A DNA stretch of 64,000 nt, from the NCBI RefSeq assembly GCF_003319095.1, contig NZ_QOHI01000001.1, positions 1,274,389-1,338,388 on the forward strand, read 5' to 3'. The notes under the pieces are model-generated. The model saw nothing but the letters and a program-made list of their open reading frames with translations. It did not search any database and was not told where the DNA came from. Origin of the DNA: Blastococcus sp. TBT05-19. GTDB lineage: Bacteria; Actinomycetota; Actinomycetes; Mycobacteriales; Geodermatophilaceae. Position numbers and translations under genes: made by a program. Below, piece after piece: positions 33,116-41,977 of the stretch; the first letter of the stretch is position 1; each line of letters opens with the position of its first letter.

Positions 33116-34140
33116 CGTCGCGCCGCCGTCCAGGCCCGGCCGCGCGTCCCCGCGGGCACGACCGCCACGGCCCCGGCCACCCCCTCGACGACGGCACGGC
33201 TGACCGAGCCGAACACCGCCCCGCGCGCCGGACCCCGGCCGCGGGTGCCGACGACCACGAGGGCGGCGCCCACCGAGCTCTCGACCAGCGCGGACGTCGG
33301 GTCCCCGCGCACGACCTCGGGGACCACGGCGACGTCCGGATACTCCGTGCGCCATCGGGCGAGCGACCGGTGGAGGAGGTCGTGGGCGCCGACCTCGGTG
33401 GTGATCAGCGGTGCGGTGACGGCCTCGAGGTCGGCGGGACGGTCGGGTGTCCACGCGTGGACGGCCGTGACGCCGAGGCCCCGCTGCCGCGCCGCGCGGA
33501 AAGCGAACCCGACGGCGGCGTCGGAGCGGCGGGCGCCGTCGACCCCTACGACGACGTGCGGGTTCCCGGGGCACGGGGGCAGGGCCCCGCTCCCGGCGCG
33601 GACCACCGCGACCGGGCAGCGCGCGGAGGCGGTGAGGCGGACGGCGAGGGAGCCCGGCAGCCGCCGCTGCCCGGCCCCCGACGGCCCGTTCGACCGGTGT
33701 CCCAGCACGAGCAACCGTGCGTCGCGGCTGTGCCGGAGCAGGACCTGCCCCGGGTTGCCCGGCTGCAGGTGGGCGGTCACCTCCAGCGCCGGGTGCACCG
33801 ACCGGGCCCGGGCGACGGCGGACTCCAGGGCGCGCGCTCCCGCGACCTGGGGCGCCGGTGGTTCCACGAAGCCCGGGAACAGGCCGGCGAGGTCGAGCCC
33901 CCTGGACGGGCGCAGCGCGTGCACCACGTGCAGGGGGCACCGCTGGGTCGCGGCCTCGGCCGCCGCCCACTCGACGGCGCGTCCCGCCGCGTCGCTCCAG
34001 GCGGTCACCCCGACGACGACGGGGGCGGCGAGGCCGCGGAGACGGTCGGCGACGGGCAGCACCATCCGGGCGAACGACGCGTCGGAGAGGAGGCCGGCCT
34101 CGAGTGCCGCGATGGTCCGGCGTTCTGCCTCACTGAGCAC
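33112..34140 (-). CDS. Tandem universal stress protein with DUF3040-like N-terminus
   Basis: A 342-residue protein. Residues 1-35 (LSEAERRTIAALEAGLLSDA) look like the start of a DUF3040 domain, whose membrane helices are missing. Two UspA domains follow (about 40-190 and 200-335). The second keeps an ATP-binding-type loop, VVVGTRGRGPARGAVFGSVS, while the first has a less canonical LGHRSNGPSGAGQRRLPGS. Such proteins help survival under hypoxia or energy stress in actinobacteria. It starts at GTG after a GGGGAGG site and diverges from a MarR-type regulator; the shared region contains two inverted repeats. Confidence 0.88.
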   Translation of the reverse strand: MLSEAERRTIAALEAGLLSDASFARMVLPVADRLRGLAAPVVVGVTAWSDAAGRAVEWAAAEAATQRCPLHVVHALRPSRGLDLAGLFPGFVEPPAPQVAGARALESAVARARSVHPALEVTAHLQPGNPGQVLLRHSRDARLLVLGHRSNGPSGAGQRRLPGSLAVRLTASARCPVAVVRAGSGALPPCPGNPHVVVGVDGARRSDAAVGFAFRAARQRGLGVTAVHAWTPDRPADLEAVTAPLITTEVGAHDLLHRSLARWRTEYPDVAVVPEVVRGDPTSALVESSVGAALVVVGTRGRGPARGAVFGSVSRAVVEGVAGAVAVVPAGTRGRAWTAARR

Positions 34141-34168
34141 GGGCCCCTCCCCGGGACGATCCGAGCCC

Positions 34169-34185
34169 GTATCGTAGAGCGATAC
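34169..34185. promoter_or_regulatory. Palindrome, candidate regulator operator
   Basis: GTATCG-TAGAG-CGATAC, perfect 6-bp arms, lies between the divergent USP and MarR genes. Its size and position suit a MarR-family operator, which often controls its own gene and the divergent neighbour. Confidence 0.5.
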
Positions 34186-34222
34186 ATCTCGCCGGGCCAG
34201 GTGTCCGCGCGTGGTGAGATGT
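34184..34222. promoter_or_regulatory. Second inverted repeat over the MarR promoter
   Basis: ACATCTC (34184-34190) and GAGATGT (34216-34222) are exact reverse complements. The right arm overlaps the TGAGAT hexamer (34215-34220) that serves as a leaderless -10, 6 nt before GTG 34227. Binding here could block the promoter. Confidence 0.4.
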
Positions 34223-34226
34223 GCCG

Positions 34227-34658
34227 GTGTCCTCGCCCGACGACCCGGCCGCCGCGCCGCTGAGCAAGCAGGACTTCGAGGCGCTCGCCCGGTTCCGGTT
34301 CGGCATCCGGCGCTACCTGCGCTTCAGCGAGGAGATCGTGCGGCGGCACGGGCTCACGCCGCAGCAGTACCAGCTGCTCCTGGCGGTCAAGGGCTTTCCG
34401 GAGCGGGACTGGGCGACGGTGCGCGAGCTGGCCGACCGGCTGCAGCTGCGCCACCACAGCGTCGTGGAGCTCGTCGACCGCGCGCAGAAGCAGGACCTCG
34501 TCGGCCGGGCGACCCATCCCGACGACGCGCGGGCGGTCCGGGTGGTGCTCACCGAGGCGGGGGAGGAGGTCCTCGGCAGGCTGGCCTCGCTGCACCGGGC
34601 CGAGCTCGCCAGGATGGCCGCCGTCCTGAGCCCTCCGCACTGGGAGCTGCCCGGCTGA
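34227..34658 (+). CDS. MarR-family transcriptional regulator
   Basis: A 143-residue winged-helix regulator. The core reads LTPQQYQLLLAVKGFP, then TVRELADRLQLRHHSVVELV (recognition helix region), QDLVGRATHPDDARAVRVVL (wing) and a dimerisation helix at the end. The start GTG 34227 fits a leaderless -10 six nt upstream; GTG 34221 is an alternative two codons longer. Its ligand is unknown. The probable targets are its own promoter and the divergent universal stress protein gene, because both flank paired palindromes. Confidence 0.85.
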   Translation: MSSPDDPAAAPLSKQDFEALARFRFGIRRYLRFSEEIVRRHGLTPQQYQLLLAVKGFPERDWATVRELADRLQLRHHSVVELVDRAQKQDLVGRATHPDDARAVRVVLTEAGEEVLGRLASLHRAELARMAAVLSPPHWELPG

Positions 34659-34741
34659 CCACCACCGCCCGCCGCGACACAGCGGTGTCCGGCTCCCCGG
34701 ACCGTGTGCGAATCGCCCGCAGGGGGCAGGCTTGCGGCGAC

Positions 34742-34757
34742 GTCACACACCTGAAAC
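34742..34757 (+). promoter_or_regulatory. GlnR-type box upstream of glnA2
   Basis: GTCAC (34742-34746), 6 nt, GAAAC (34753-34757): an exact match to the a-site/b-site half of the actinobacterial GlnR consensus GTnAC-n6-GAAAC. It ends 23 nt before the glnA2 start. Confidence 0.6.
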
Positions 34758-34780
34758 GAGCGGACTGGATCATGGCGGGC

Positions 34781-36121
34781 ATGGACCGACAGCAGGAGTT
34801 CGTCCTGCGCACCCTGGAAGAGCGCGACATCCGCTTCGTGCGGTTGTGGTTCACCGACGTCTCCGGCTACCTCAAGGCCGTCGCGGTGGCCCCGGCCGAG
34901 ATCGAGGCGGCGTTCGCCGAGGGCATCGGCTTCGACGGCTCCGCGATCGAGGGCTTCGCGCGGGTCTACGAGTCCGACATGCTCGCCAAGCCCGACCCGG
35001 GCACCTTCCAGGTGATGCCCGCCCGCGAGGGCCGGCCCAGCGACACGGCGCGGATGTTCTGCGACATCACGCTGCCCGACGGATCGCCGTCGTGGGCCGA
35101 CCCGCGGCACGTGCTGCGCCGGGCGCTCGGCAAGGCCGCCGACATGGGGTTCACCTTCTACACGCACCCCGAGATCGAGTTCTTCCTGCTCAAGGACCTG
35201 CCCACCGACGGCACCCCGCCCCAGCCTGCCGACACCGGCGGCTACTTCGACCTCTCCACGCACAACGTCGCCCACGACTTCCGCCGCGAGGCGGTCTTCG
35301 CGCTCGAGGCGATGGGCATCTCGGTGGAGTTCAGCCACCACGAGGTCGCGCCCGGGCAGCAGGAGATCGACCTGCGCTACGCCGACGCCCTGTCGATGGC
35401 GGACAACATCATGACCCTGCGGCACGTCGTCCGTGAGGTCGCGCTGGCCCAGGGCGTGCACGCCACCTTCATGCCGAAGCCCTTCACCGAGCTGGCCGGC
35501 TCGGCGATGCACACCCACCTGTCGCTGTTCGAGGGCGACCGCAACGCCTTCCACGACCCGGCCGACCCGATGCGGCTGTCGACCACCGGCAAGCAGTTCA
35601 TCGCCGGGCTGCTCACCCACGCCCGCGAGGTCACCGCGATCACCAACCAGACGGTGAACTCCTACCGGCGGCTCCTGGCCGGCACCGAGGCGCCGACGGC
35701 GGCGACCTGGGGCCGGGCCAACCGCTCGGCGCTGGTCCGGTTGCCGTCGTACAAGCCGTCGAAGGCGCAGTCGGCCCGGGTCGAGGTCCGCTCGCCGGAC
35801 TCCGCGTGCAACCCGTACCTGACCTTCGCCGTCCTGCTGGCGGCCGGGCTCCGGGGCATCGAGAAGGGCTACGAGCTGCCGCCGGAGGCCGAGGACGACG
35901 TCTGGTCGCTCACCGACACCGAGCGCCGTGCGGCCGGGTACGAGGACCTGCCTGTCTCCCTCGGCGAGGCGCTGACCGCGATGCAGAGCAGCGAGCTCGT
36001 GGCCGAGACCCTGGGCGAGCACGTGTTCGAGTTCTTCCTCCGCAACAAGTGGGAGGAGTTCAACTCCTACCGGCAGAACGTCACGCCCTTCGAGCTCCGG
36101 CGGTACCTGCCCGGCCTCTGA
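34781..36121 (+). CDS. glnA2: Glutamine synthetase, GlnA2 type
   Basis: A 446-residue glutamine synthetase, the same length as M. tuberculosis GlnA2 (Rv2222c) and alike almost throughout, beginning MDRQQEFVLRTLEERDIRFV. Active-site blocks are present: GFDGSAIEGF, EIEFFLL, HHEVAPGQQEIDL and NRSALVRLP. The region where GlnA1 carries its adenylylated Tyr reads DDVWSLTDTE, without that Tyr, so GlnE control is unlikely. The family includes enzymes acting in nitrogen assimilation and relatives acting on other amines. ATG 34781 is chosen from the mycobacterial match; an ATG three codons earlier is possible. A GlnR-type box lies upstream. Confidence 0.92.
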   Translation: MDRQQEFVLRTLEERDIRFVRLWFTDVSGYLKAVAVAPAEIEAAFAEGIGFDGSAIEGFARVYESDMLAKPDPGTFQVMPAREGRPSDTARMFCDITLPDGSPSWADPRHVLRRALGKAADMGFTFYTHPEIEFFLLKDLPTDGTPPQPADTGGYFDLSTHNVAHDFRREAVFALEAMGISVEFSHHEVAPGQQEIDLRYADALSMADNIMTLRHVVREVALAQGVHATFMPKPFTELAGSAMHTHLSLFEGDRNAFHDPADPMRLSTTGKQFIAGLLTHAREVTAITNQTVNSYRRLLAGTEAPTAATWGRANRSALVRLPSYKPSKAQSARVEVRSPDSACNPYLTFAVLLAAGLRGIEKGYELPPEAEDDVWSLTDTERRAAGYEDLPVSLGEALTAMQSSELVAETLGEHVFEFFLRNKWEEFNSYRQNVTPFELRRYLPGL

Positions 36122-36126
36122 GGCGC

Positions 36127-36210
36127 CCGCTCGACGGGTGTTCCTCGGTCTCTGCGGGTTCTGCCGGACCCGTAGAGCACGAACAGCACCCGCAGAGCGT
36201 GGTCGAGCGG
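36127..36210 (+). repeat. Long imperfect palindrome between glnA2 and amidotransferase gene
   Basis: Outer arms CCGCTCGAC (36127-36135) and GTCGAGCGG (36202-36210) pair perfectly. Inside are GGGTGTTC facing GAACAGCACCC (3-nt bulge) and a smaller hairpin CTCTGCGGGT/ACCCGTAGAG with one mismatch. It may end the glnA2 transcript; no T-run follows. Confidence 0.5.
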
Positions 36211-36226
36211 CGCAGCGCGCGGCCCA

Positions 36227-36232
36227 TAAGCT
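36227..36232 (+). promoter_or_regulatory. Leaderless -10 (TAAGCT)
   Basis: TAAGCT is followed by 7 nt and the GTG start at 36240; there is no ribosome site. Confidence 0.5.
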
Positions 36233-36239
36233 CAGCCCT

Positions 36240-36971
36240 GTGACCCGCCTGCTCGTCGTCGTCCCGAGCGAGACCGACCCGCCCGCGCGGCTGGGGGAGT
36301 GGCTGCGCGCCGCCGGCCTGGAGCTGGACGAGCGCCACCTGGGGCTGGGCGAGCGCTTGCCGGACACCCTCGACGGGTTCGACGGGCTGCTGGTCCTGGG
36401 GGGCCCGCAGTCCTCGATGGACGACGAGACGACCAGCCCCGAACTCGTCGGCGTCCGCGAACTGCTGCGCCAGGCGGCCGCCGCCGACCTGCCGACGCTG
36501 GCCATCTGCCTCGGCGCCCAGCTGCTGGCCGGGGTGGGTGGTGGCCGCACCCGCGTCGGCGTCGACGGCCCCGAGGTCGGTGCCACGCTCGTGGCCAAGC
36601 GGGACGCGGCCGACCGGGACCCGGTCTTCGGCCCGCTGCCGCTCTCGCCCGACGTGATCCAGTGGCACCACGACGAGATCTCCGAGCTCCCGACCGGGGC
36701 CACGCTGCTGGCGAGCAACCCGCACTACCCGCACCAGGCCTACCGGGTCGGCTCGCACGTCTACGCGCTGCAGTTCCACATCGAGACGACGCCGGAGATG
36801 GTGCGCGCCTGGGCGGAGAGCGACCCGGTCGGCATGGCGGCCAGCCCGCTGGACGTCGAGACCCTCTGCGCCCGCGCCACCGCCGCGCACGACGACCTCG
36901 CCGAGGTCTGGCAGCCCTTCGCCGGGCGGTTCGCCGATCTGGTGCGCGCCCGGGCCGGGACGCGGGCGTGA
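36240..36971 (+). CDS. Class I glutamine amidotransferase-like protein
   Basis: A 243-residue stand-alone class I amidotransferase of the GMP-synthase-like type. The nucleophile Cys is in LAICLGAQLLA, the oxyanion strand is LLVLGGPQSSMDD, and the His-Glu pair is in LQFHIETTPEM. Partner and substrate are unknown; relatives hydrolyse gamma-glutamyl compounds. It lies between glnA2 and glnE, and its stop overlaps the glnE start (GTGA), so it is made with the glutamine-synthetase modifier. That context suggests a role in glutamine or gamma-glutamyl metabolism, which is inference. Confidence 0.88.
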   Translation: MTRLLVVVPSETDPPARLGEWLRAAGLELDERHLGLGERLPDTLDGFDGLLVLGGPQSSMDDETTSPELVGVRELLRQAAAADLPTLAICLGAQLLAGVGGGRTRVGVDGPEVGATLVAKRDAADRDPVFGPLPLSPDVIQWHHDEISELPTGATLLASNPHYPHQAYRVGSHVYALQFHIETTPEMVRAWAESDPVGMAASPLDVETLCARATAAHDDLAEVWQPFAGRFADLVRARAGTRA

Positions 36972-39900
36972 GCACGCCGCCCCCGGAGATCCCGCGCCCC
37001 GCGAGGATCCGGCTGGTCCGGTTCGGCTTCGGCGACGGCGAGCGGGCGGCCCGGCTGCTGTCGGACCCGGCGCTGGGCCTGTGGGACCTCGGGCGCAACG
37101 AGCCGGCCGACCCCGAGGCCGGCCCGGTCGTGGCGGCCCTCGCCCGCGCCGGTGACCCCGACCTCGCCGTCCGTTCGCTGCACCGGCTGATCGAGGCGCT
37201 CGACGAGGAGGACCCCGACGGCTCGGCCGCCGCGGCGCTCCTGGCCCGGCTGCGCGGACCCGGCTCCTTCCGCGCCCGGCTGGTGTCGGTCCTGGGCGCC
37301 AGCTCCGGCCTGGCCGACCACCTCGCCGCGCACCCGCTGGACTGGCACGTCCTCGACGACGACCGGCACGGCCCCTCCCGCCCGACGCCCAACGCGCTGG
37401 AGCGGCAGATGCTCAGCGCGGTGGGCGCCGACCCCGACGACCCGCCGTGGGGCGTCCGCCTGGGCAAGGGCGCGCCCGACGCGGGCCCGGAGCGCGTGGC
37501 CGCCCTCCGGCTGGCCTACCGGCGCGCCGTGCTCTCCCTGGCCGGACGGGACCTCGGCGACGGGCTGCCCGCGGAGGAGGTCGCCGTCGAGCTGGCCGAC
37601 ATCGCGGCCGCCGTGCTCACCGCCGGCCTGGCGATCGCGGTCGGCGAGCAGCCGGCCGACGCCGCCGCGTGCCGGCTCAGCGTCATCGCGCTGGGCAAGG
37701 CCGGCGGCCGCGAGCTCAACTACGTCAGCGACGTCGACGTCGTCTTCGTGGCCGAGGCCGTGGACCCCTCCGACCCCGAGGGCGCCGCCCTCTCCACCGC
37801 CACCCGGGTCGCCGCCACGCTCATGCGGGTCTGCCACGAGGCCGCGTGGGAGGTCGACGCCGCGCTGCGTCCCGAGGGCAAGGCCGGTGCCCTGGTCCGC
37901 ACGGTCGCCGGGTACGCGGCCTACTACGCCCAGTGGGCCGAGACCTGGGAGTTCCAGGCGCTCCTGAAGATGCGCCCGGTGGCCGGCGACCCCGACCTCG
38001 GGCGCGCCTACGTCGACGCGCTCTGGCCGCTGGTGTGGAAGGCCGGTGACCGGCCCGGCTTCGTCGCCCAGGTGCAGGCGATGCGCCGCCGGGTGGAGGC
38101 CAACATCCCGCCGGCGCAGGCCGAGCGCGAGCTCAAGCTGGGCCGCGGCGGGCTGCGCGACGTCGAGTTCGCCGTCCAGCTGCTGCAGATGGTGCACGGT
38201 CGGGCCGACGAGCGGCTCCGCGTCGGTGGCACGGTGCCGGCCCTGACGGCGCTGTCGGCGGGCGGGTACGTCGGCCGGGAGGACGCCGCCACGCTCATCG
38301 CCTCCTACCGCTTCCTGCGCACCGTCGAGCACCGGCTCCAGCTGCTCCGCCTGCGCCGCACCCACCTGCTCCCCACCGACGAGCAGCAGCTGCGCTGGCT
38401 GGCCCGGTCGCTGGGCTACAAGCCCGACCACCGCGGCGACGCCGTCGTCGTGCTGCGCGCCGAGCTCGCGCTGCACACCCGCGAGGTCCGGCGGCTGCAC
38501 GAGAAGCTCTTCTACCGGCCGCTGCTCTCCGCGGTCGCCCGTGTGCCGGGGGAGCACCTGCAGCTGGGCTCCAAGGCCGCCGGCGACTGGCTGCGGGCGC
38601 TGGGCTTCGCCGACCCCGACGGCGCGCTGCGGCACCTGGCCGCGCTGACCGGCGGGCTCTCCCGGTCGGCGTCGATGCAGAAGTACCTGCTGCCGGTGCT
38701 GCTGCAGACCTTCGCCTCCTGCCCGAACCCCGACGCCGGGCTGCTCGCCTACCGGCAGGTGAGCGAGGCGCTGGGCGGCAACCAGTGGTACCTGCGGCTG
38801 CTGCGCGACGAGGGCCAGGTCGTCGAGCGGCTGGCCCAGCTGCTGGGCTCCAGCCAGTACGTGGCCTCGCTGCTCACCCGGACCCCCGAGGCGCTGAAGC
38901 TGCTCGCCGACGACGCCGAGCTGGAGCCGCGCAGCGCGGCGACGCTGGCCAAGGCCTGGCGGCAGGCCGCCGGTCGGGCGCCCGACCCGCAGGCCGGCAT
39001 CCGCGTGGTCCGGGGGCTGCGCCGCCAGGAGCTGCTGCGCATCGCCTCGGCCGACCTGCTCGGTCGGCTCGACGTGCACCGGGTCGGGCAGGCGCTGACC
39101 GACGTCGCCGTGGCGACCCTGCGCGCCGGTCTCGACGTCGCCCAGCGGGCGCACGCGGCCGAGGCGGGCATCGACGTCGCCGAGCTGCCGATGGACCTCG
39201 CGGTCATCGGGATGGGCCGCCTCGGCGGCGGCGAGCTCGGGTTCGGCTCGGACGCCGACGTGCTGTTCGTGCACCGCCCGCGGGCGGGCGCCGACGACAC
39301 CGGGGCGGCGGCCGCGGCCAACGCCGTCGCGCACACGATGCGCCGGCTGCTCAGCGAGCCGGCTCCGGACCCGGCCTTCGAGGTCGACGCCGACCTGCGC
39401 CCGGAGGGCCGGCAGGGGGCGCTGGTGCGCAGCCTGTCGGCGTTCCGCGAGTACTACGAGCGCTGGGTGTCGGTCTGGGAGGTGCAGGCGCTGGTGCGAG
39501 CGGCCCCCGTGGCCGGCGACGAGGAGCTGGGCGCGGAGTTCGTCGCGCTGGTCGACCCGATCCGGTACCCGGCCGAGGGGCTCACCGCCGAGCAGGTCGC
39601 GGAGATCCGCCGCATCAAGGCCCGCGTCGAGCGCGAGCGGCTGCCCCGGGGCGCGGACCCGGCCACGCACACCAAGCTGGGTCGCGGCGGCCTCGCCGAC
39701 GTCGAGTGGACCGTCCAGCTGCTGCAGCTCCAGCACGCCGCCGAGGTCGAGAGCCTGCGGGTGCCGTCCACGGTCGCGGCGCTGGAGGCGCTGACGGCGA
39801 GCGGGCACCTCGACGAGGAGCAGGGCAGCGCCCTCCGCGAGGCCTGGGAGCTGGCGACCCGCGCCCGCAACGCGATCTTCCTGGTGCGGGGCCGGCCTAG

Positions 39901-40066
39901 CGACCAGCTGCCGCGCCCGGGCCTGGAGCTCGCCGGGGTCGCCCAGGCCTGCGGCTACGGACCCGACCAGGAGCCCGGGCAGTTCGTCGAGGACTACCGG
40001 CGCACCACCCGGCACGCCCGGTCGGTCGTGGAGCAGGTCTTCTACGGCGCCCCGGCGACGGCGTGA
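36968..40066 (+). CDS. glnE: Glutamine synthetase adenylyltransferase/deadenylase
   Basis: A 1032-residue bifunctional enzyme that adenylylates and deadenylylates GlnA1 according to nitrogen supply. It has two nucleotidyltransferase domains: the N-terminal one carries GKAGGRELNYVSDVDVVFV (about residue 240), the C-terminal one MGRLGGGELGFGSDADVLFV (about residue 750); each is followed by a helical GlnD-PII-uridylyltransferase-type region (for example LKLGRGGLRDVEFAVQLLQ). Both G-S/Y-D-x-D sites are intact. The target Tyr exists in GlnA1 at 49.3 kb but not in GlnA2 next door. It is coupled to the preceding amidotransferase. Confidence 0.97.
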   Translation: MSTPPPEIPRPARIRLVRFGFGDGERAARLLSDPALGLWDLGRNEPADPEAGPVVAALARAGDPDLAVRSLHRLIEALDEEDPDGSAAAALLARLRGPGSFRARLVSVLGASSGLADHLAAHPLDWHVLDDDRHGPSRPTPNALERQMLSAVGADPDDPPWGVRLGKGAPDAGPERVAALRLAYRRAVLSLAGRDLGDGLPAEEVAVELADIAAAVLTAGLAIAVGEQPADAAACRLSVIALGKAGGRELNYVSDVDVVFVAEAVDPSDPEGAALSTATRVAATLMRVCHEAAWEVDAALRPEGKAGALVRTVAGYAAYYAQWAETWEFQALLKMRPVAGDPDLGRAYVDALWPLVWKAGDRPGFVAQVQAMRRRVEANIPPAQAERELKLGRGGLRDVEFAVQLLQMVHGRADERLRVGGTVPALTALSAGGYVGREDAATLIASYRFLRTVEHRLQLLRLRRTHLLPTDEQQLRWLARSLGYKPDHRGDAVVVLRAELALHTREVRRLHEKLFYRPLLSAVARVPGEHLQLGSKAAGDWLRALGFADPDGALRHLAALTGGLSRSASMQKYLLPVLLQTFASCPNPDAGLLAYRQVSEALGGNQWYLRLLRDEGQVVERLAQLLGSSQYVASLLTRTPEALKLLADDAELEPRSAATLAKAWRQAAGRAPDPQAGIRVVRGLRRQELLRIASADLLGRLDVHRVGQALTDVAVATLRAGLDVAQRAHAAEAGIDVAELPMDLAVIGMGRLGGGELGFGSDADVLFVHRPRAGADDTGAAAAANAVAHTMRRLLSEPAPDPAFEVDADLRPEGRQGALVRSLSAFREYYERWVSVWEVQALVRAAPVAGDEELGAEFVALVDPIRYPAEGLTAEQVAEIRRIKARVERERLPRGADPATHTKLGRGGLADVEWTVQLLQLQHAAEVESLRVPSTVAALEALTASGHLDEEQGSALREAWELATRARNAIFLVRGRPSDQLPRPGLELAGVAQACGYGPDQEPGQFVEDYRRTTRHARSVVEQVFYGAPATA

Positions 40067-40124
40067 GCGGACCGTACGGGTGACCCCGGGTGTGAGCGGG
40101 CCGGGCGCCGGGCACGAGAACTCC

Positions 40125-40406
40125 GTGTCAGCGCAGCCGGACGACGAGCTCCCCGCCGAGGAGCGGGGGAGCGGCGCCACGATCACGCCCTACCGCGACG
40201 GTCCGCTGATCGTGCGCGGCGACTTCACGCTGGTCGACCAGGACGGCGCCGAGATCGACCCGGGCCGGGGCACCGTCGCGCTGTGCCGGTGCGGCAAGTC
40301 CGGCATCAAGCCGTTCTGCGACGGCTCGCACAAGCGCTCCGGCTTCTCCGCGCCCAGCGCGCCGAGCCGGCCGCGGCCCGCAGCGCAGCTCCGCCAGGAG
40401 GGCTGA
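40125..40406 (+). CDS. CDGSH iron-sulfur domain protein
   Basis: A 93-residue protein with one CDGSH [2Fe-2S] domain. The ligands are in CRCGKSGIKPFCDGSH: three Cys and one His, as in mitoNEET-type clusters. The preceding strand region GPLIVRGDFTLVDQDG is typical of small actinobacterial members. The role is unknown; redox sensing or cluster transfer have been proposed for relatives. The start is uncertain: GTG 40125 is used here, and GTG 40080 would add 15 residues. It converges with the chemoreceptor gene. Confidence 0.85.
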   Translation: MSAQPDDELPAEERGSGATITPYRDGPLIVRGDFTLVDQDGAEIDPGRGTVALCRCGKSGIKPFCDGSHKRSGFSAPSAPSRPRPAAQLRQEG

Positions 40407-40426
40407 GCGCACAGCGGGCCGGTGCG

Positions 40427-41977
40427 TCAGCGCGTGCTCTCGAACGCCCGGGCCATCCGCACCTGCTCCTCGAGGATCTCGCCGATGCGGGCCTGCACCG
40501 CGTCCAGCTCGCCGATCACCTCGCTGGTCGCGTGGATGCCCTCGGACACCGACTGGGTGCCGGTCTGGATGCCGGCGATCTGCTCGGAGACCTTGCTGGT
40601 GGCCGAGGCGGTCTCGCGGGCGAGCTCCTTGACCTCGTTGGCCACGACGGCGAAGCCCTTGCCCGACTCGCCGGCGCGCGCGGCCTCGATGGTGGCGTTG
40701 AGCGCCAGCAGGTTCGTCTGGTCGGCGATCGAGGAGATGATCCGGATGACGTCGCCGACGGCGGCCGAGGCGCTGGCGAGCGCCTGCACCTCCGTGGTCA
40801 TCGACGAGGCCTTGCCCACCGCGCTGTCGGCCACCCGGCCGGCGTCGTCGGCGGCCTCGCGCAGCCGGGAGACCGTCTCCAGCAGCTCGCGGGAGTTCGC
40901 CGCGTCGGCCTCCGCCCGCCGCAGGATGTCCAGTCGCTGGGAGACCAGCTGCTGCACGTTGCGCAGCGCGGAGGCGCGGGAGTCGGACAGGTCGATGGTC
41001 TCGGTGACGAAGAAGTCCATCGTCCCGACGACCTTGCCGTCGCTGATGATCGGGAAGCAGACGCCGGACCGGACACCGGCCCGCTGGGCGGCGGGAGCAC
41101 GCACGCAGTCGGTCACCTGCGCGAGGTCGCGCACGAAGACGAGGTCACGGGCCCGCCAGGCGCGGCCGGAGAGACCCACGCCCTCGGCGAAGCTGGCGGC
41201 GAGGGTGACCGTGCGGAACTCGTCCCCGGCCGAGCCGGACTCGCGCTGGAACTTCAGCACGTTCTCCTGGGGGTCCAGCGCCCAGAAGGAGCCGTACGCC
41301 CAGCCGAACGACTCGCGCACCGAGTCGAGCGCCACCTGCAGGGCGGTGGACTCGTCCCCGGCCTCGCCCACCGTGGCCACGACCTCGGTGACGGCGTTGC
41401 GGTCGTCCAGGCTCTCGCGCAGGGCGGCGCTGGTCAGCACGCTGCGCCGGGCGTGCGCGATGAGCCGGCCGAGGGCCGCCCACTTCTGGGCGCGCCCGCC
41501 GAAGAACGGCAGGGGGCTGCGGCTGTAGTACTCCAGGACGGCGGTCACGCGGTCGCCCTCCACGACGGGCAGGAAGCACCCCTGCACGGCGCCGTTGTCG
41601 CGGGCCGCGGCCCAGCGCAGGCAGGTGCTGGTGGTCGTGGAACCGTCCATCAGCACGGACGTGCGGCGCCGCAGCGCCTCGCCGCCGAAGCCGCCGCCCT
41701 CGACCATGGCCTCCCCGGACGTCCAGCGGGCAGCCATCGCGTCCGCGGTCTCACCGGCCGTCACCTGCAGCACGAAGCGGCCGTCCCCGTCGGGCAGCCA
41801 GGCCGCGCCGTAGGTCAGGCCGAGGGCGTCGACGAGCACGGCCATGATCCGCCGGTGCGCCTCCAGCTCGCTGGTGACGCCGTCGTCCAGCGCGTCGATC
41901 ACCCGTTCCAGCGCCTCGACGTCCCTGGGCTGCTCGACCGACGCCGCTGCTGCTCGTCCGCTCCCGCGCCTGCGCAT
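40427..41977 (-). CDS. Soluble GAF-GAF methyl-accepting chemotaxis protein
   Basis: A 516-residue receptor without membrane helices. Two GAF-like sensor domains (about 20-165 and 175-330; for example [20 protein letters not shown]) precede a chemoreceptor signalling hairpin. The conserved tip reads [20 protein letters not shown] then [12 protein letters not shown], close to the CheA/CheW-binding consensus. Cytoplasmic receptors of this type sense internal redox or small ligands. No che genes are in the window, so the partner array is elsewhere or absent. ATG 41977 is chosen because a G-rich ribosome site precedes it; a start 22 codons earlier is possible. Confidence 0.9.
   Translation of the reverse strand: MRRRGSGRAAAASVEQPRDVEALERVIDALDDGVTSELEAHRRIMAVLVDALGLTYGAAWLPDGDGRFVLQVTAGETADAMAARWTSGEAMVEGGGFGGEALRRRTSVLMDGSTTTSTCLRWAAARDNGAVQGCFLPVVEGDRVTAVLEYYSRSPLPFFGGRAQKWAALGRLIAHARRSVLTSAALRESLDDRNAVTEVVATVGEAGDESTALQVALDSVRESFGWAYGSFWALDPQENVLKFQRESGSAGDEFRTVTLAASFAEGVGLSGRAWRARDLVFVRDLAQVTDCVRAPAAQRAGVRSGVCFPIISDGKVVGTMDFFVTETIDLSDSRASALRNVQQLVSQRLDILRRAEADAANSRELLETVSRLREAADDAGRVADSAVGKASSMTTEVQALASASAAVGDVIRIISSIADQTNLLALNATIEAARAGESGKGFAVVANEVKELARETASATSKVSEQIAGIQTGTQSVSEGIHATSEVIGELDAVQARIGEILEEQVRMARAFESTR

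Noticed and set aside
34742..34757. Extending the glnA2 GlnR box to a full four-site operator
   Set aside because: At the correct 6-nt spacing on either side the sequences (CTTGC-like upstream, ACTGG downstream) do not match GTnAC or GAAAC, so only one pair is claimed.
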